A stretch of DNA of 64,000 nt from BACL21 sp038141525 (GCA_038141525.1 JAYQIF010000004.1:227400-291399), one strand, 5' to 3'. Positions 21,714-33,031 are shown, numbered from the stretch's first letter. Numbers and translations: made by a program. Notes: generated by a model from the letters alone, not told the origin.

Positions 21714-22442
21714 ATGCAAATGTTTCTGCACAGCGGCTTAGAGGCCACCGATAAAGACTTGGTTTTTAGTCCAGAGGAAAGCAAACATTTGATCAAGGTA
21801 TTGCGCCACAAAGCTGGCGATCAGATCAAAATATCAAATACACGAGGTCTTGTCGCAACTGCTACCATCACACAAGCCAATGCCAAGGCTTGTATGGTGC
21901 GCATTGACGATAGTCTGCAACATCCAGCCCCAAAAACCGATATCCATATTGCCATCGCCCCAACCAAACAAATGGATCGATTGGAATGGTTTGTGGAGAA
22001 AGCCACAGAGCTCGGGGTATCACGCATTAGTCCCATCATTTGTGCCCACAGCGAGCGAAAAACACTGCGTATCGATCGACTCGAAAAAAGACGAGACGCC
22101 GCAGTTAAACAATCCCTAAGTTATTATGGTGTTGTTATTGACCCTGAGCAATCTATCACAGATTTTTTAAACCAAAACTTTAGCGGTATTGATTGTTATA
22201 TTGCTCATTGTAATGATGAGATTCCTGAGCATTTAATTAAGGTTCAGGCTCAGCAAAACAAGGCCTTAGTCCTTATTGGACCTGAAGGTGATTTTAGCCC
22301 GGAGGAAGTAAACATGGCTTTGGGCAAAGGATTTAAACCGGTCTCTCTCGGCGAGCAACGTCTGCGCACCGAAACGGCAGGAATCGCTGCAGTACAAATC
22401 CTTAGTCTAAAAACGATTCTACAGATTGGTGATATTTTTTAA
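21714..22442 (+). CDS. rsmE: 16S rRNA (uracil-1498-N3)-methyltransferase RsmE
   Basis: A 242-residue SPOUT-family methyltransferase. It has the N-terminal PUA-like region (SPEESKHLIKVLRHKAGDQ), the central KATELGVSRISPIIC box and the C-terminal knot with IGPEGDFSPEE and LGEQRLRTETA, which bind S-adenosylmethionine. It methylates U1498 of 16S rRNA. It begins one base after tsaD ends, so both are probably in one transcript. The length matches the family. Confidence 0.95.
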   Translation: MQMFLHSGLEATDKDLVFSPEESKHLIKVLRHKAGDQIKISNTRGLVATATITQANAKACMVRIDDSLQHPAPKTDIHIAIAPTKQMDRLEWFVEKATELGVSRISPIICAHSERKTLRIDRLEKRRDAAVKQSLSYYGVVIDPEQSITDFLNQNFSGIDCYIAHCNDEIPEHLIKVQAQQNKALVLIGPEGDFSPEEVNMALGKGFKPVSLGEQRLRTETAGIAAVQILSLKTILQIGDIF

Positions 22443-22452
22443 TATTAGCGTT

Positions 22453-23097
22453 ATGAGGTCCACGATTAGTTTATTTTTTGTTTTGCTCATGAATCTATGT
22501 GCTCAGGGACAAAGCTTGGGTATTTTAAAATATTCCGGTGGTGGGGATTGGTACAGTAATCCCACTGCTCTGCCCCAACTGATTGAGTTTTGTAATGAGT
22601 CTCTAGGCACCAGTATAGAGTCCCAAGTGAAAACTGTTTCATTGAGCAACGATGAAATTTTTGACTTGCCTTGGATTCACATGACCGGACACGGCAATGT
22701 CTATTTTTCTGAGTCAGAAATCGAAACGCTCAGGGAATATCTGGCTGCCGGTGGATTTTTGCATATCGATGATAATTATGGGATGGACCCCTACATTAGA
22801 CCGATTCTCAGCGACTTATTTTCAGACGCCCCGCTTACCGAGTTACCTGTGACACACCCTATTTTTAATCAGGTTTATGCATTTCCCCAAGGCTTGCCCA
22901 AAATTCACGAGCATGACAACCAGCGCCCTCAGGCTTTTGGCATCACACTAGAAGGACGATTAGCCCTTTTGTATACCTTCGAGTCAGATTTAAGTGATGG
23001 TTGGGAAGATCCACGCGTACACAATGACCCCGAGTCTGTGCGACAAAATGCCTTGCAAATGGGCGCCAATATGATTCACTACGTATTTTCAAATTAA
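22453..23097 (+). CDS. DUF4159-domain exported protein
   Basis: A 214-residue protein with signal peptide (ISLFFVLLMNLCAQGQS) and a DUF4159 domain: KYSGGGDWYSNPTALPQLIEF at the start, then IHMTGHGNVYFS and FLHIDDNYGMDPYIR. The family is common in Bacteroidota and has a glutamine-amidotransferase-like fold, but the function is unknown. The start at 22453 gives the signal peptide directly; an earlier start would overlap rsmE. Its stop overlaps the next start (TAATG), so translation of the methyltransferase gene is likely coupled. Confidence 0.85.
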   Translation: MRSTISLFFVLLMNLCAQGQSLGILKYSGGGDWYSNPTALPQLIEFCNESLGTSIESQVKTVSLSNDEIFDLPWIHMTGHGNVYFSESEIETLREYLAAGGFLHIDDNYGMDPYIRPILSDLFSDAPLTELPVTHPIFNQVYAFPQGLPKIHEHDNQRPQAFGITLEGRLALLYTFESDLSDGWEDPRVHNDPESVRQNALQMGANMIHYVFSN

Positions 23098-24521
23098 TGG
23101 CGCAGGACCAGAAATCAAAGGCTCAAAGGCAAAAATCAAGCGATGAAAACAAAACTTCAAAGGCTCCAGAGCAGACCGCAATAAATCCTTTACTGTTAAA
23201 CCCTGAGATTCAGCAGTGGATTCGTCAAACTACAGCCACACTCGAAGAAATCGCTTTCGCCCCACTACCCTTTGCCGGCGTGCTTCGGCAAGAACTCTTG
23301 CAACAAGTAGAGGGATATCGCAAAACAGCTGAAAAATTACCCCGGTGGTCGGAAATATCCGGCTTGCTTTTTCCGGCTAAAATATCGCTCGAGCAATGCT
23401 CCTCTGAGACTACGGCGACACTATAAGGCAGCGATTGTCGCGCGCCACTTTGGGGGCGATCTACAATCGAAAGAGTCAAGGCAGGTACACGGCAAACTAA
23501 TCGCAGACATTACGGGGGGCTTTGGCGTCGATGCCTATTATCTAGCCCAAAGTGGCGCACGGGTCCATCACTTTGAACTCGATGAATTGCTCTCTGACGT
23601 TGTAAGGCACAACATGGCGCAACTCAAAGCAAACGTCATTTGCCATCATGGAGACGGCCTGAAGGGACTACAGGAGCTTAAGCAGGGGGCGCAGCTGGAC
23701 GATTTAAAACAGCCCCTGGATTTAATCTATTTGGATCCAGCCCGACGTGATACCCAAAAAAACAAGGTCTTTAGGCTCGAGGACTGCACGCCAGATATTT
23801 TGACCCACTTGGATCATCTGCTTGAATACAGCCCAAATATCTTGCTTAAAACATCGCCGATGCTCGATTTACAATTGGGACTAAGGCAGCTTAAAAAGGT
23901 CACTGAAATTCACGTGGTGGCTGTAAACAATGAGGTCAAAGAGATTTTGTGGTTCATAAGCCGCAGCGCTGGGCAAATGGGCAAAAATCAAGACGCTCAA
24001 GACGACAAAAGTCGAGGCACTCAGGAGGTAACCGCCCATGAAAATCCAAAAGTATACGCCGTAAATCTCAGCCCGAAGTCCTCGGCTTTAGGCTCAAAAT
24101 CCGCTCAAAACAACGAAATTTTTGAGTTCATCTGGAATCAACGGGAGTCAAGTAAATACAGTGCTCCCTGGCCTACATATATGAACCCAACGGCCCACTT
24201 AGAAAAATTGGGCAGTATGCTGCGCTCACCCAGCGCCTTCCCGTGGTGCGCATTGGTCCCAATGCTCATCTTTTTACCGCAGAGCAATTCATGGATTTTC
24301 CTGGCCGTATCTTTGAGGTACTCGAAAAATGGTCCTTTACTAAACCTCAAATGAAGCATTTTAAAGGCCAGAAATACAACATCACAACTCGGGATTTCCC
24401 ACTCACTGTGGCTAAAATTCGAGCCACATGGCAAATAAAAGATGGCGGAGATGAATATTTGTTTTTCACTACCGATTCAGACGGCCAAAAATGGATTATC
24501 TTGTGTCGTAAACCTCAATAA
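23097..24521 (+). CDS. Class I SAM-dependent methyltransferase with THUMP-like C-terminal domain
   Basis: The corrected protein is about 470 residues. A Rossmann-type SAM site is visible (LIADITGGFGVDAYYLAQ), followed by LDLIYLDPARRD with the acidic motif, then VFRLEDCTPDI, typical of this Bacteroidota family. The C-terminal THUMP-like region is seen in MDFPGRIFEVLEKW and KYNITTRDFPLTVAKIRA. The substrate is unknown; an RNA target is likely by family. The frame is broken near 23425 and again between about 24150 and 24245; one-base corrections restore it. The N-terminal 60 residues are Lys/Gln-rich and possibly disordered. Confidence 0.75.
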
Positions 24522-24531
24522 AACATAAATC

Positions 24532-26405
24532 ATGCGCTTTAGAATCAAACCCTTATTAAGCCATTGGATCAATGCCTCGGCCCATTTTGTATTAATTGTA
24601 TTCTTGATTCTAGCCACAGGTCCTCTAGAGGCTCAAAATCAGAAAGCCAATAAGGCGGTCCCTATTTTCAAAGATGGTCTTGCGCAAGTTGTTGAGGAAT
24701 TTTCGGATCAAAGCCAGTGGATTCGCCATGATCTTTGGGTCGAAACGGAGTTTGACTCGGACCTAGATGGTGATCTTGACCGCATGCATGTTTCTGTGAC
24801 ACGGCCAAAGCAGACCGAGACTCAGGGACTTAAGTTACCGGTGATTTATGTAACAAGCCCTTATTTCGCTGGAGTTGCTGGAGATGTTCCCTGGTTCTTT
24901 TGGGATGTTCATCAGGAACTCGGGGAAGATTCACCACCACATATTCACCCCGAGGTAAAACGTCGAGGCAAACGTCCTATAATTTCAAATTCCCATATCA
25001 AAACATGGGTGCCTCGAGGATTTATCGTGGTGCACTCCTCCTCTCCCGGAACTGGTTTGTCCCAAGGCGCCCCAACCGTGGGCGGCATAAATGAATCTTT
25101 GGCCCCAAAGGCAGTGATCGATTGGCTTTGCGGTCGCGCTCCTGGTTTTGACGCCCCAAAAGGGGGTACGCCTGTGTCCGCATATTGGTCTACAGGCAAG
25201 GTAGGCATGACAGGAACCTCTTACAACGGTACATTGCCTTTGGCCGCAGCCACCACAGGCGTAGAAGGTCTTGAAGTCATCATTCCCATCGCTCCAAACA
25301 CCTCATACTACCATTACTATCGCTCCAACGGACTGGTGCGCTCTCCAGGGGGGTACCTAGGCGAAGACATTGATGTCTTATACGATTTTATCCATAGCGG
25401 TGACCCCGAAAAAAGAGCGAGGAACAATGCCCGCGTGCGTGACAGCATCATGGCACTGGGCATGGACCGAAAAACGGGTGATTACAATGACTTTTGGGCC
25501 AGTCGCGATTATTTAAATCAAATGGCGCCTATGACGGCTGCACTACTCATGGCCCATGGCTTTAACGATTGGAATGTCATGCCCGAGCACAGCTATCGCA
25601 TATATGACCGCGCACGCAGCATGGGCCTAGATCATCAAATTTTTTATCATCAAAATGGCCATGGCGGTCCACCCCGCTTTGGATGATGAATCAATGGTTC
25701 AGCCACTACCTTCACGGGGTAGACAACACCGCTGGCACTGGACCCAAATCATGGATTGTCCGCGAATCAGATCCCATGGATGAACCTACGCCCTATCCCG
25801 ATTACCCCCATCCTGAAACTCAGGAGGTCACACTTTATCCTCATCTGGGAGGAAACACTCTTGGTTCTCTGGATCTTGAGGCCAATACCGAATCTCTTTT
25901 GGAGCAACTCACAGATGATTATCATTTCACGGCGGCTGATTTAGCCCAGGCAGAATCTTCTGAGCATCGCTTAATCTATGCCACGCCACCATTAAAACAA
26001 CCCCTTCATCTTTCTGGGATTCCTAAAATTAGCCTAAAACTTGCCTCAAGTAAACCGGCGATTAATCTTTCCGTTTATTTGGTTTCCTTGCCATGGAATC
26101 CAGATAAAAAAGCGTCCATAACGGACAACATCATTACTCGGGGTTGGGCGGATCCACAAAACACGTCGTTGCGCGAAAGTACTCGGCTTATTCCAGGAGA
26201 ATTTGTTGAAGTTTCCTTTGAGTTGATGCCCGATGATCAAGTTATCCCTAAAGGGGCACAAATCGGTCTAATGATCTTTTCTTCAGATGCTGAATTTACT
26301 TTGAGGCCAAAACCTGGAACAAAAATGACTGTAGATTTGAACGGCACAAAATTGACCATTCCAGTGGTGGGTGGGCCTCGAGCCTTCAAGGCTAGTTTTG
26401 AATAA
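24532..26405 (+). CDS. S15-family (Xaa-Pro dipeptidyl-peptidase-like) hydrolase
   Basis: An exported enzyme of about 620 residues with an N-terminal hydrophobic segment. The alpha/beta-hydrolase core has the nucleophile elbow GTSYNGT (Ser about residue 230) and the acid/base region AHGFNDWNV and NGHGG near the C-terminal end of the catalytic domain. A C-terminal jelly-roll-like domain follows (GWADPQNTSLRESTRLIPGE). The family (PepX/CocE) removes Xaa-Pro dipeptides or hydrolyses esters. One frameshift at about 25680 separates the catalytic domain from the C-terminal domain; the two readings overlap by a few bases and one-base correction fuses them. Confidence 0.85.
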
Positions 26406-26497
26406 GAAAAGACTATCGTAAATTCAAGTTTATTGATTCAGATTTGTTGTTAAATTCCTAACTGAAACCCGATATTTGCGGCGTCTAAAAAAATGGG

Positions 26498-28573
26498 GTG
26501 CGCAACTTAGTCTTTTTGCTAGTTTTCTTTTGGTTTTCAAATGCTTTAATGGCTCAAAATAAAGTCATTAAGGTCGATTCGACTACCGCCCAAGAGCTTG
26601 ATGCGGTCTTGGTTTCTGCCACAAGAACCCAGCGTCAAATGTCTTCTCTACCGATGCCTACCCAATTTATCCCTCAAAAGAAATTGAGGCGATCAATGCC
26701 GATTCGACTTACGGACCTGCTTGACGAGCAAACTGGACTGATCACCGTATCCGATTTTGGCGGTGGTCAAGGGGTGCAAATGCAAGGTTTAGACAGCCAA
26801 TACACCTTAGTGATGATTGATGGGGTCCCGCTGATTGGTCGCTCTGCAGGAACTTTAGATTTGAGTCGCGTCACTGTGGGCAATATCAAAGCAAATTGAA
26901 ATTGTCCGTGGTGCCTCCTCAAGTCTTTATGGGAATGAAGCCCTAGGTGGGGTGATCAATATCATTACTCAGAACCCACGTCCTGGCCAACGAACACGTA
27001 TCGATTATCGCGGGGGAGCTTTAACACCCACGACATTCGCGCACAATACACCGACAACAATCGAGTGGATCAGTGGTCTATATTTCTAAATCGACTGTCT
27101 TCAGGGGGTTATGACTTAGTCGAAACCGATGACCTGCGCACCGTAGAACCTTATACTAATTATACGGCTCAGGTCAAGTATCAAGGTGATTTAAACCCTC
27201 TGACCAAAATGAAAATATCTGGGCGCTATTACCATCAAAATCAGGATTACACGGCCAGCAGTACGCTTTCTGGCGCTAGCGACATCAATGAGTTTAACAC
27301 CACGCTGCATCTATCGCGCAATCCGCTAGAGCATTGGACTCAAGAATTCGAATGGTACACCACCCGCTATATGGCCTCCGAATTTTTAAACAATCCTGAC
27401 GGAAGTTCTTTCAATGAGAGTGATTTCGATCAGTGGTTCAGTCGTCCTGAATTGCGATTGACCCGAGCCTCAGACAGCTCAGGTACTTGGATCGCGGGAC
27501 TTGGTCTTACCTATGAACAACTCAAGCGCACCGATTTCTTTGGCACTCCTGAGTTTTATGCCCCTTATGCCTATATACAATACGAGGATCAGCTCACAAA
27601 AAAAATAAATATCGTTGCAGGTTCAAGCTATGATCTGCACAGCGCCTACACCTCACAGTTCAGTCCCAAACTGGCTGCGCGCTATGTATTAAACGACAAA
27701 ATCAGCATTAAGTCGTCTATGGGCTATGGGTTTAAAACCCCAGATTTCAGACAATTGTATTTTGATTTTACCAATACTACCGCGGGCTACACTGTATTGG
27801 GATATAATGCCGTAGCGGTGCGTCTTCCTGAGCTTCAAGCCGCAGGAAATATTTTAAACATTACAGTACCACTAGAGAGTTTTGATGAGCCTTTGCGTCC
27901 GGAGCGTTCACTGGCCCTAAATCTAGGGATTGATATAAAGTTTTCGACTAAAGTCAAATGGAATGTCAATCTGTTTAAAAATGACATCAAGGACCTGATC
28001 GATACGCGCGTTATTGCTCAGAAAACCAATGGCCAAAACGTTTTTAGTTATTACAATGTAAACCAAGTCTTTACGCAAGGACTTGGAACTGACTTTACCG
28101 CCCGAATCAATCCCAGCCTAAAATTCAGCATGGGTTATCAATACCTTATTGCCAAGGACAAAGAGGCGCAAAAAGCCTTTGACAACGGGGAGGTTTTTGG
28201 ACGATTGAGTCCGAGCAGTCCCGTATTTCGCTTGAAGTCGGATGATTATCTGGGTCTTGTAAATCGCTCAAGACACACACCTAACGCCAAGATGTATTTT
28301 GATTTACCTTGGTGGGACATAGACGGCACTGTGCGAGCCACCTACCGAAGTGCTTTTGGACTTTTTGACACCAATGGCAACAGCTATTTAGACAAGTATG
28401 ATGATTTAGTGGCGCCTTTTGCCATATTTGTTTTTAGCCTGAATACGCCTCTCGGTGAAAAATTCCGCATCGGTGCCGGTATTGACAACATCATGGATTA
28501 TACGGACCCAGGACGATTGACCAATCTACCTGGAAGATTGATTTATGCCTCCCTAACTTTTAAAACAAAATAA
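26498..28573 (+). CDS. TonB-dependent outer-membrane receptor (probable haem/iron uptake)
   Basis: The corrected protein is about 690 residues. After a signal peptide (FFWFSNALMAQN) it has a TonB-box region, a plug domain (GGGQGVQMQGLDSQYTLVMI, then IEIVRGASSSLYGNEALGG) and a 22-strand type barrel ending in LIYASLTFKTK. It moves a ligand across the outer membrane using TonB energy. The gene immediately downstream encodes a HmuY-like lipoprotein, and receptor-HmuY pairs import haem in Bacteroidota; so haem is the likely substrate, by context. The frame is broken near 26893 and again in 27010-27060. The GTG start at 26498 is used because the ATG six bases upstream is out of frame. Confidence 0.85.
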
Positions 28574-28577
28574 CGCT

Positions 28578-29222
28578 ATGAAAAAACAAATTCTTTTATC
28601 CTTTGGCCTTGCTGGTCTTCTTACTTTTTTCTCATGCAGCAAAGAAGATAGCGATACACCTCAAAATACCGATAACGACGCTATCCTTGTGAGCAATCTA
28701 CATGCGCCACAAGACACAGATTACACCCAAAATCCACCGGTGGCCTCTGGACCTTTTGTCAAATTTGACTTTAGCACTGGCGCCATCACCACAAGCGATA
28801 CAGATTGGGATATCGCCTTTCGTGGCACCAGTATTCTTGTAAACGGTGGAAGCAGCAGTGGGATTATCGATGCCCCAGAGCGTAACGGCAATGCGGGCGC
28901 CTATATCGTCGATGGTATTTTTGATGAAATCAGCAATATTAATACAGGTGCCTTTGCTCAAGACGGCCCTGATGGATTAGCCATACCCACAGGATCGGGT
29001 AACGGCTGGTACACTTATGATGGTAGTCAATTAACCATACGTCCCATTCCTGGCAAGGTAATAGTGCTACGCACAGCAGACGACAAATACGCCAAGGTTG
29101 AAATTCTGAGTTACTACAAAGATGCCCCCGAGGTCATTACTGATCAAATCGCCTTAAACGATTTGCGCTATTACACCTTTAATTACGTCTATCAAGACGA
29201 TGTGAATGCCACTGGGTTTTAA
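28578..29222 (+). CDS. HmuY-family lipoprotein
   Basis: A 214-residue lipoprotein: the signal peptide ends at a lipobox (LLTFFSCSKED, Cys about residue 20). The body shows HmuY-type features: FVKFDFSTGAI, DTDWDIAFRGTSILVNGG and the C-terminal YYTFNYVYQ. HmuY proteins bind haem or take it from host or environmental haemoproteins and pass it to a TonB receptor, which is encoded 5 bases upstream. Whether this copy keeps the haem-binding His or Met residues cannot be judged from the sequence alone. A strong terminator follows. Confidence 0.8.
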   Translation: MKKQILLSFGLAGLLTFFSCSKEDSDTPQNTDNDAILVSNLHAPQDTDYTQNPPVASGPFVKFDFSTGAITTSDTDWDIAFRGTSILVNGGSSSGIIDAPERNGNAGAYIVDGIFDEISNINTGAFAQDGPDGLAIPTGSGNGWYTYDGSQLTIRPIPGKVIVLRTADDKYAKVEILSYYKDAPEVITDQIALNDLRYYTFNYVYQDDVNATGF

Positions 29223-29246
29223 GAAGTATCAAATGATGTTCCAATG

Positions 29247-29281
29247 AGCGCTTTAAGATTCCTTTGAAGCGCTTTTTTTTG
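29247..29281 (+). terminator. Rho-independent terminator after the receptor/HmuY operon
   Basis: The arms AGCGCTT and AAGCGCT (7 of 7 paired) enclose a 13-base loop and are followed by a run of eight T. It ends the TonB receptor-HmuY transcript and isolates the following lipoprotein gene. Confidence 0.8.
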
Positions 29282-29335
29282 TTTAGAACTACCCATACAG
29301 ACATTTTCAAGGCATTAAATATTGTTTATTTCAAT

Positions 29336-29367
29336 TTGCAATTAAGTAAAAGAATTTTGTAAATTGG
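29336..29367 (+). promoter_or_regulatory. Possible flavobacterial promoter
   Basis: TTG at 29336-29338 and TAAATTGG at 29360-29367 are separated by 21 bases. The published Flavobacterium consensus is TTG, 17-23 bases, TAnnTTTG; the second box has one mismatch. It lies 21 bases before the lipoprotein gene. AT-rich context makes chance matches likely. Confidence 0.3.
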
Positions 29368-29388
29368 TCCAAACCAAAACCAATAAAC

Positions 29389-30486
29389 ATGAAAAAACTA
29401 TTAATCCTTAGCGTGCTCGTTTCTTTATACGGATGTTCAGCTGGACTTTCGGAAGACGAGGTACGTGAATTTGCCATCAGTCATATCGAAAATCAAATCG
29501 GTTTAGAAGAGGCAGTGCCTGGATATCTTGCAGGCATTTCAGAAACGGCTAAAATTTGGAATAACCCATTTTGGAAAAATACACCAAGAACAGTGAATTT
29601 TGACAATCTAGATGGTCGTGTCTTCTACGAAGATTCAATAAAAGTCACCCTACACGATGTATATCTTTTAGGTAATCATGCCAATGTCATGGGGACCATT
29701 GAATGGTTCGTTATGGGCACCAACACGTTTTATCGAAATTTCTCTGGTATTGTCACTAAAAACGACGGACAAATGCAATGGGAGCGTTTTGTCGGTGTAG
29801 ACAACTCGGCTGGTTCGGCTGGATTTGTATGGCCAACTACTGAAATCGAGGGCTGTAATCGTGCCTTCCGTGACATGCGCATGGCCATGATGAATCTTGA
29901 TAACGAGCGTGCTTTGGCCCTCTCTGATTCGTTGGTAGATGTGGATCCTAATTGGGCAACAGCACACCTAGGTCAAATGCATTATTATTGGTTTAAACGA
30001 GATAAAGATAATTTTATGGCCGCCAAAGAAGCCGCAATGTCTAAAATTGATAATGCCTCTCGTGCGGAAGCACATTTAATTAAATCTTATGACTTAGATC
30101 GTGACACACGCCTTTCGGAGTTGCGCAGTGCCATGATGTTTGCCCCGGTTGATCCAATGGTTCGCGTGTGGTACGCGTTTAACGAACAGGATAAAGAGCT
30201 GGCTAAAGATGTGGTTCAAGTCGCTTGGAACCGCTTACCTCAAAACGGTGCGGTAAATAATATGATGGGCTATATCTATATGGACTTGGAAGATATGGAC
30301 AAAGCACAACTACACTTTGAACTTTTCATGCGCGCTAATCCCGATGTAACCAATGCCTACGATTCATATGGTGACTTTTATGCCGAACTTGGAGACAATG
30401 AAAAGGCTAAAGAAATGTATATGATGGCTTATGCCAAGGATTCCACTTGGACTGCCTCGAAAGAAAAAGCTGAGGCCTTAGAGTAG
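29389..30486 (+). CDS. TPR-containing lipoprotein
   Basis: A 365-residue lipoprotein (lipobox VSLYGCSAG, Cys about residue 16). The N-terminal half is a SnoaL-like or other alpha+beta region of unknown type (VFYEDSIKVTLHDVYLLGNHA). The C-terminal half has TPR-like helices: NNMMGYIYMDLEDMDKAQLHFE and YDSYGDFYAELGDNEKAKEMY. It is likely on the periplasmic side of the outer or inner membrane. It stands alone between two terminators, so it is a single-gene unit. No function can be assigned from sequence. Confidence 0.75.
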   Translation: MKKLLILSVLVSLYGCSAGLSEDEVREFAISHIENQIGLEEAVPGYLAGISETAKIWNNPFWKNTPRTVNFDNLDGRVFYEDSIKVTLHDVYLLGNHANVMGTIEWFVMGTNTFYRNFSGIVTKNDGQMQWERFVGVDNSAGSAGFVWPTTEIEGCNRAFRDMRMAMMNLDNERALALSDSLVDVDPNWATAHLGQMHYYWFKRDKDNFMAAKEAAMSKIDNASRAEAHLIKSYDLDRDTRLSELRSAMMFAPVDPMVRVWYAFNEQDKELAKDVVQVAWNRLPQNGAVNNMMGYIYMDLEDMDKAQLHFELFMRANPDVTNAYDSYGDFYAELGDNEKAKEMYMMAYAKDSTWTASKEKAEALE

Positions 30487-30515
30487 TAAGCTTTTGGTGA
30501 TTATTTTTTTCGATT

Positions 30516-30541
30516 AAACCCGCTATTCTGGCGGGTTTTTA
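30516..30541. terminator. Bidirectional terminator between the TPR lipoprotein and photolyase genes
   Basis: AACCCGC and GCGGGTT form a perfect 7-bp stem with a 7-base loop, followed by TTTTT on the plus strand and preceded by AT-rich sequence on the other. Its place between two convergent genes suggests it serves both. Confidence 0.8.
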
Positions 30542-32088
30542 TTATTTCGAGCGCGGTATGACGTGAGTTTCTAAAATCTGCTTTTTTCCTTTTTGTACCT
30601 GTGGTGTTTTGCGGTAGGACCAAATTTTATCGCGAGCGGATTTAGCGCTTTGAGTTAAATCCACAATAGGCGTGGGATAATCTTTACCCAAAGTAAAGCC
30701 ATACATGGCCTGTTCTAATTCGGAAAGTTGCCATGGGGCGTGCACTAAATCGCCCGGTAAATTACGCAGTTCTGGCACCCATTTTTTAATAAACACCCCC
30801 TCTGGGTCATGTTTGAGGCTGTTGGTTTCGGGATTGTACATGCGGATGGTATTGACTCCAGTAGTCCCAGCCTGCATTTGAAACTGGGGATAATGAATAC
30901 CAGGGTCGTAGTCCAAAAATAACTGCGCCAGATGATAAACTCCTTGCCGCCAATCATGATCAAGATTATAGACCAAAAAGGACACCAACATTGCCCGCAT
31001 TCTAAAGTTGATCCAACCTGTAGCTTTTAGCGCGCGCATATTGGCATCCACCAGAGGAATCCCAGTCCGCCCCTGTTTCCAAGCGACCAAATATTCTGGG
31101 TTGTTCTCGTGGGGCATAGACTCAAAACCAGGGTTGATACAATGGGTCTCGTAATCGCACTGAACCTCAAACTTTTGGATAAAATGACAATGCCACCTGA
31201 GCCGTGTTAGCATCCCTGCAAAGGCCCGTTTATTACGTGCTTTATTGGGATGGGTATATATGTATTGGTAAACTTGACGCACACTAAGGTTACCCCAGGC
31301 GATATAAGGCGAAAGCCGACTGCAACTGACCCTACTCTGCTCTGGCTTAGAAATATGGCGCGCATAATTCGCCCCACGATCCTTGGCGAAGCTTTTTAAG
31401 TACTGCCAAGCGCGCGATTGTCCTGGGGGCTGCATTTGTGCAGGGTTATCCTCAAAGATTGCGGCCCTTGGTCAGATAAACTTTGGTCTGATAGACCATG
31501 GTCTACTAAATTCGATAAAATTCAAATTTCTCAAAGCGGAAATCCTAGACAAAACCTCAGGGTCTTGCATTGTAAATTTATTGTTAATGATCGGCCCAGA
31601 CATGGTGGTATACCAATCTTTGACCCAATTCTTGCGATGACTCAGGCCCGCGTTGTACGCCGTTTTGTTGAAATTCGCACCATTGCACCCCATAGATTTT
31701 GCACCAATGCGCCACCGATTTATCGCGTTCCCAAGTGACTTGAACCCCACTTTCCTGGTAGGAATAAATATTCTTGATATCAAAAAGCGACCACAACTGT
31801 TTCAATACGACACCACTAGGTGCGTAAAACACTTGAACTGGCCGGCCATAAAGGCTCTAGAATCTTGTTCATGTCTTTTAAAGAGCCATGTATAAAATTC
31901 AGATGTCTTGGGCTTGTATCGGAATGCGCGATTAATTCTGGATCAAAAATATAAATCGGTAGGTAGGGGATTTTCTGCTGTTCTGCGGCTTGGAATCCTG
32001 CGTGGTCTTGGGTGCGCAAGTCGCGTTTTATCCATACCAAATTAATGGCTGGACGCGAGTTTAACTCTACAACCGCATTGTTTTTCAT
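30542..32088 (-). CDS. Deoxyribodipyrimidine photolyase / cryptochrome family protein
   Basis: The N-terminal photolyase domain is seen in INLVWIKRDLRTQDHAGF. The C-terminal FAD-binding domain contains SRLSPYIAWGNLS, INFRMRAMLVSFLVYNLDHDW, and the MYNPETNSLKHDPEGVFIKKW segment that lines FAD. The corrected length is near 510 residues. Members repair UV-damaged pyrimidine dimers with blue light or act as light sensors; the sequence cannot separate these. The frame is broken at least three times (near 31835, between about 31600 and 31730, and near 31450-31480). Because conserved segments on both sides of every break remain in order, it is more likely an error-rich intact gene than a decayed one. 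Confidence 0.8.
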
Positions 32089-32180
32089 AGCCTTACAAAA
32101 ATCGTCCTTTTATCTAAAAGAATAAAATATGATAACCTAAAAATTTAGTAACTTGCAAAAAACAATTTAATTCAAAACAA

Positions 32181-32963
32181 ATGAAACATTTATTTCTATT
32201 AACCGCATTCTTTCTCACTACAAATTTATCAATGGCACAAGAGGGTGTTATTGTTACCATGCATGCCGCTCTTGTCGAGGGAGACTTGCAAGCCTTTGAG
32301 GAGGTCGAAAGTAAGTACATGAAGAAAGTCGCACAACACGCCGCAGAAAAAGGCGACATTCTGGCCTGGAATCTGCTCAAGTCTGTACGTTTAGACGGCA
32401 TTAATGACGAGGAGCAGTACAACTATATGTTCGTCCAAAGCAATAAAACTGTCGAAGACATTTTAGATCCAAAAAATATGTTTTGGAATCTTGCCGATAG
32501 TGTCTTGACAGAGAAGGAACAAGCTGAAGTTGCCGCTCTACGGGAAAAATTCACTTGGACCAAGGACGTACATGTAGTATATCGAATCGATTCTGGGCTG
32601 TGGATGGCTAACGACCCTTCGGACTATGAAGGATCTGCGATTCAGTTTAATTTTGCCAAACCAAAAGATACGCCTGCATTTTTAGCAGAGAACGCCTCAT
32701 TGTGGAAACCATTTTTTAAAGAAAACGGTGCTAAAATGAATATGTTGTCGTGGGGTACGGGGCAAAAAATTCATCCGACTGGCGACGAATGGGCTAGCGT
32801 TATGACATGGGATATGTTCTCTTCCCTGGCTGATTTATTCAAATATAGATTAGGTGATGGTGTGGATTATCCTGTTGACCAATCCAATATGGGAGAAATT
32901 AATCCAGATGGCTTTTATCAAGTAGCTACCTGGTATTGGCTAGCCGGCGCATCGGCGAATTAA
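32181..32963 (+). CDS. Exported protein of unknown function
   Basis: A 260-residue protein with a signal peptide (FLLTAFFLTTNLSMAQ). No family is recognised. The body is mostly polar, with Trp-rich stretches (ASLWKPFFKE and GLWMANDPSD), suggesting a soluble periplasmic or secreted protein. It is divergent from the photolyase gene across a 92-base gap and ends in a terminator, so it is a monocistronic unit. Confidence 0.6.
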   Translation: MKHLFLLTAFFLTTNLSMAQEGVIVTMHAALVEGDLQAFEEVESKYMKKVAQHAAEKGDILAWNLLKSVRLDGINDEEQYNYMFVQSNKTVEDILDPKNMFWNLADSVLTEKEQAEVAALREKFTWTKDVHVVYRIDSGLWMANDPSDYEGSAIQFNFAKPKDTPAFLAENASLWKPFFKENGAKMNMLSWGTGQKIHPTGDEWASVMTWDMFSSLADLFKYRLGDGVDYPVDQSNMGEINPDGFYQVATWYWLAGASAN

Positions 32964-33000
32964 GGTCTTGTCCATGACAGGGCTCATGGCAACAATATTC

Positions 33001-33031
33001 AAAAAGGGAGGTTTAACGGCCTCCTTTTTTT
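33001..33031 (+). terminator. Terminator after the exported protein gene
   Basis: GGAGG and CCTCC, flanked by A and T runs, form a hairpin (AAAAAGGGAGG ... CCTCCTTTTTTT) with a 7-8-base loop and a T tail. Confidence 0.7.
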
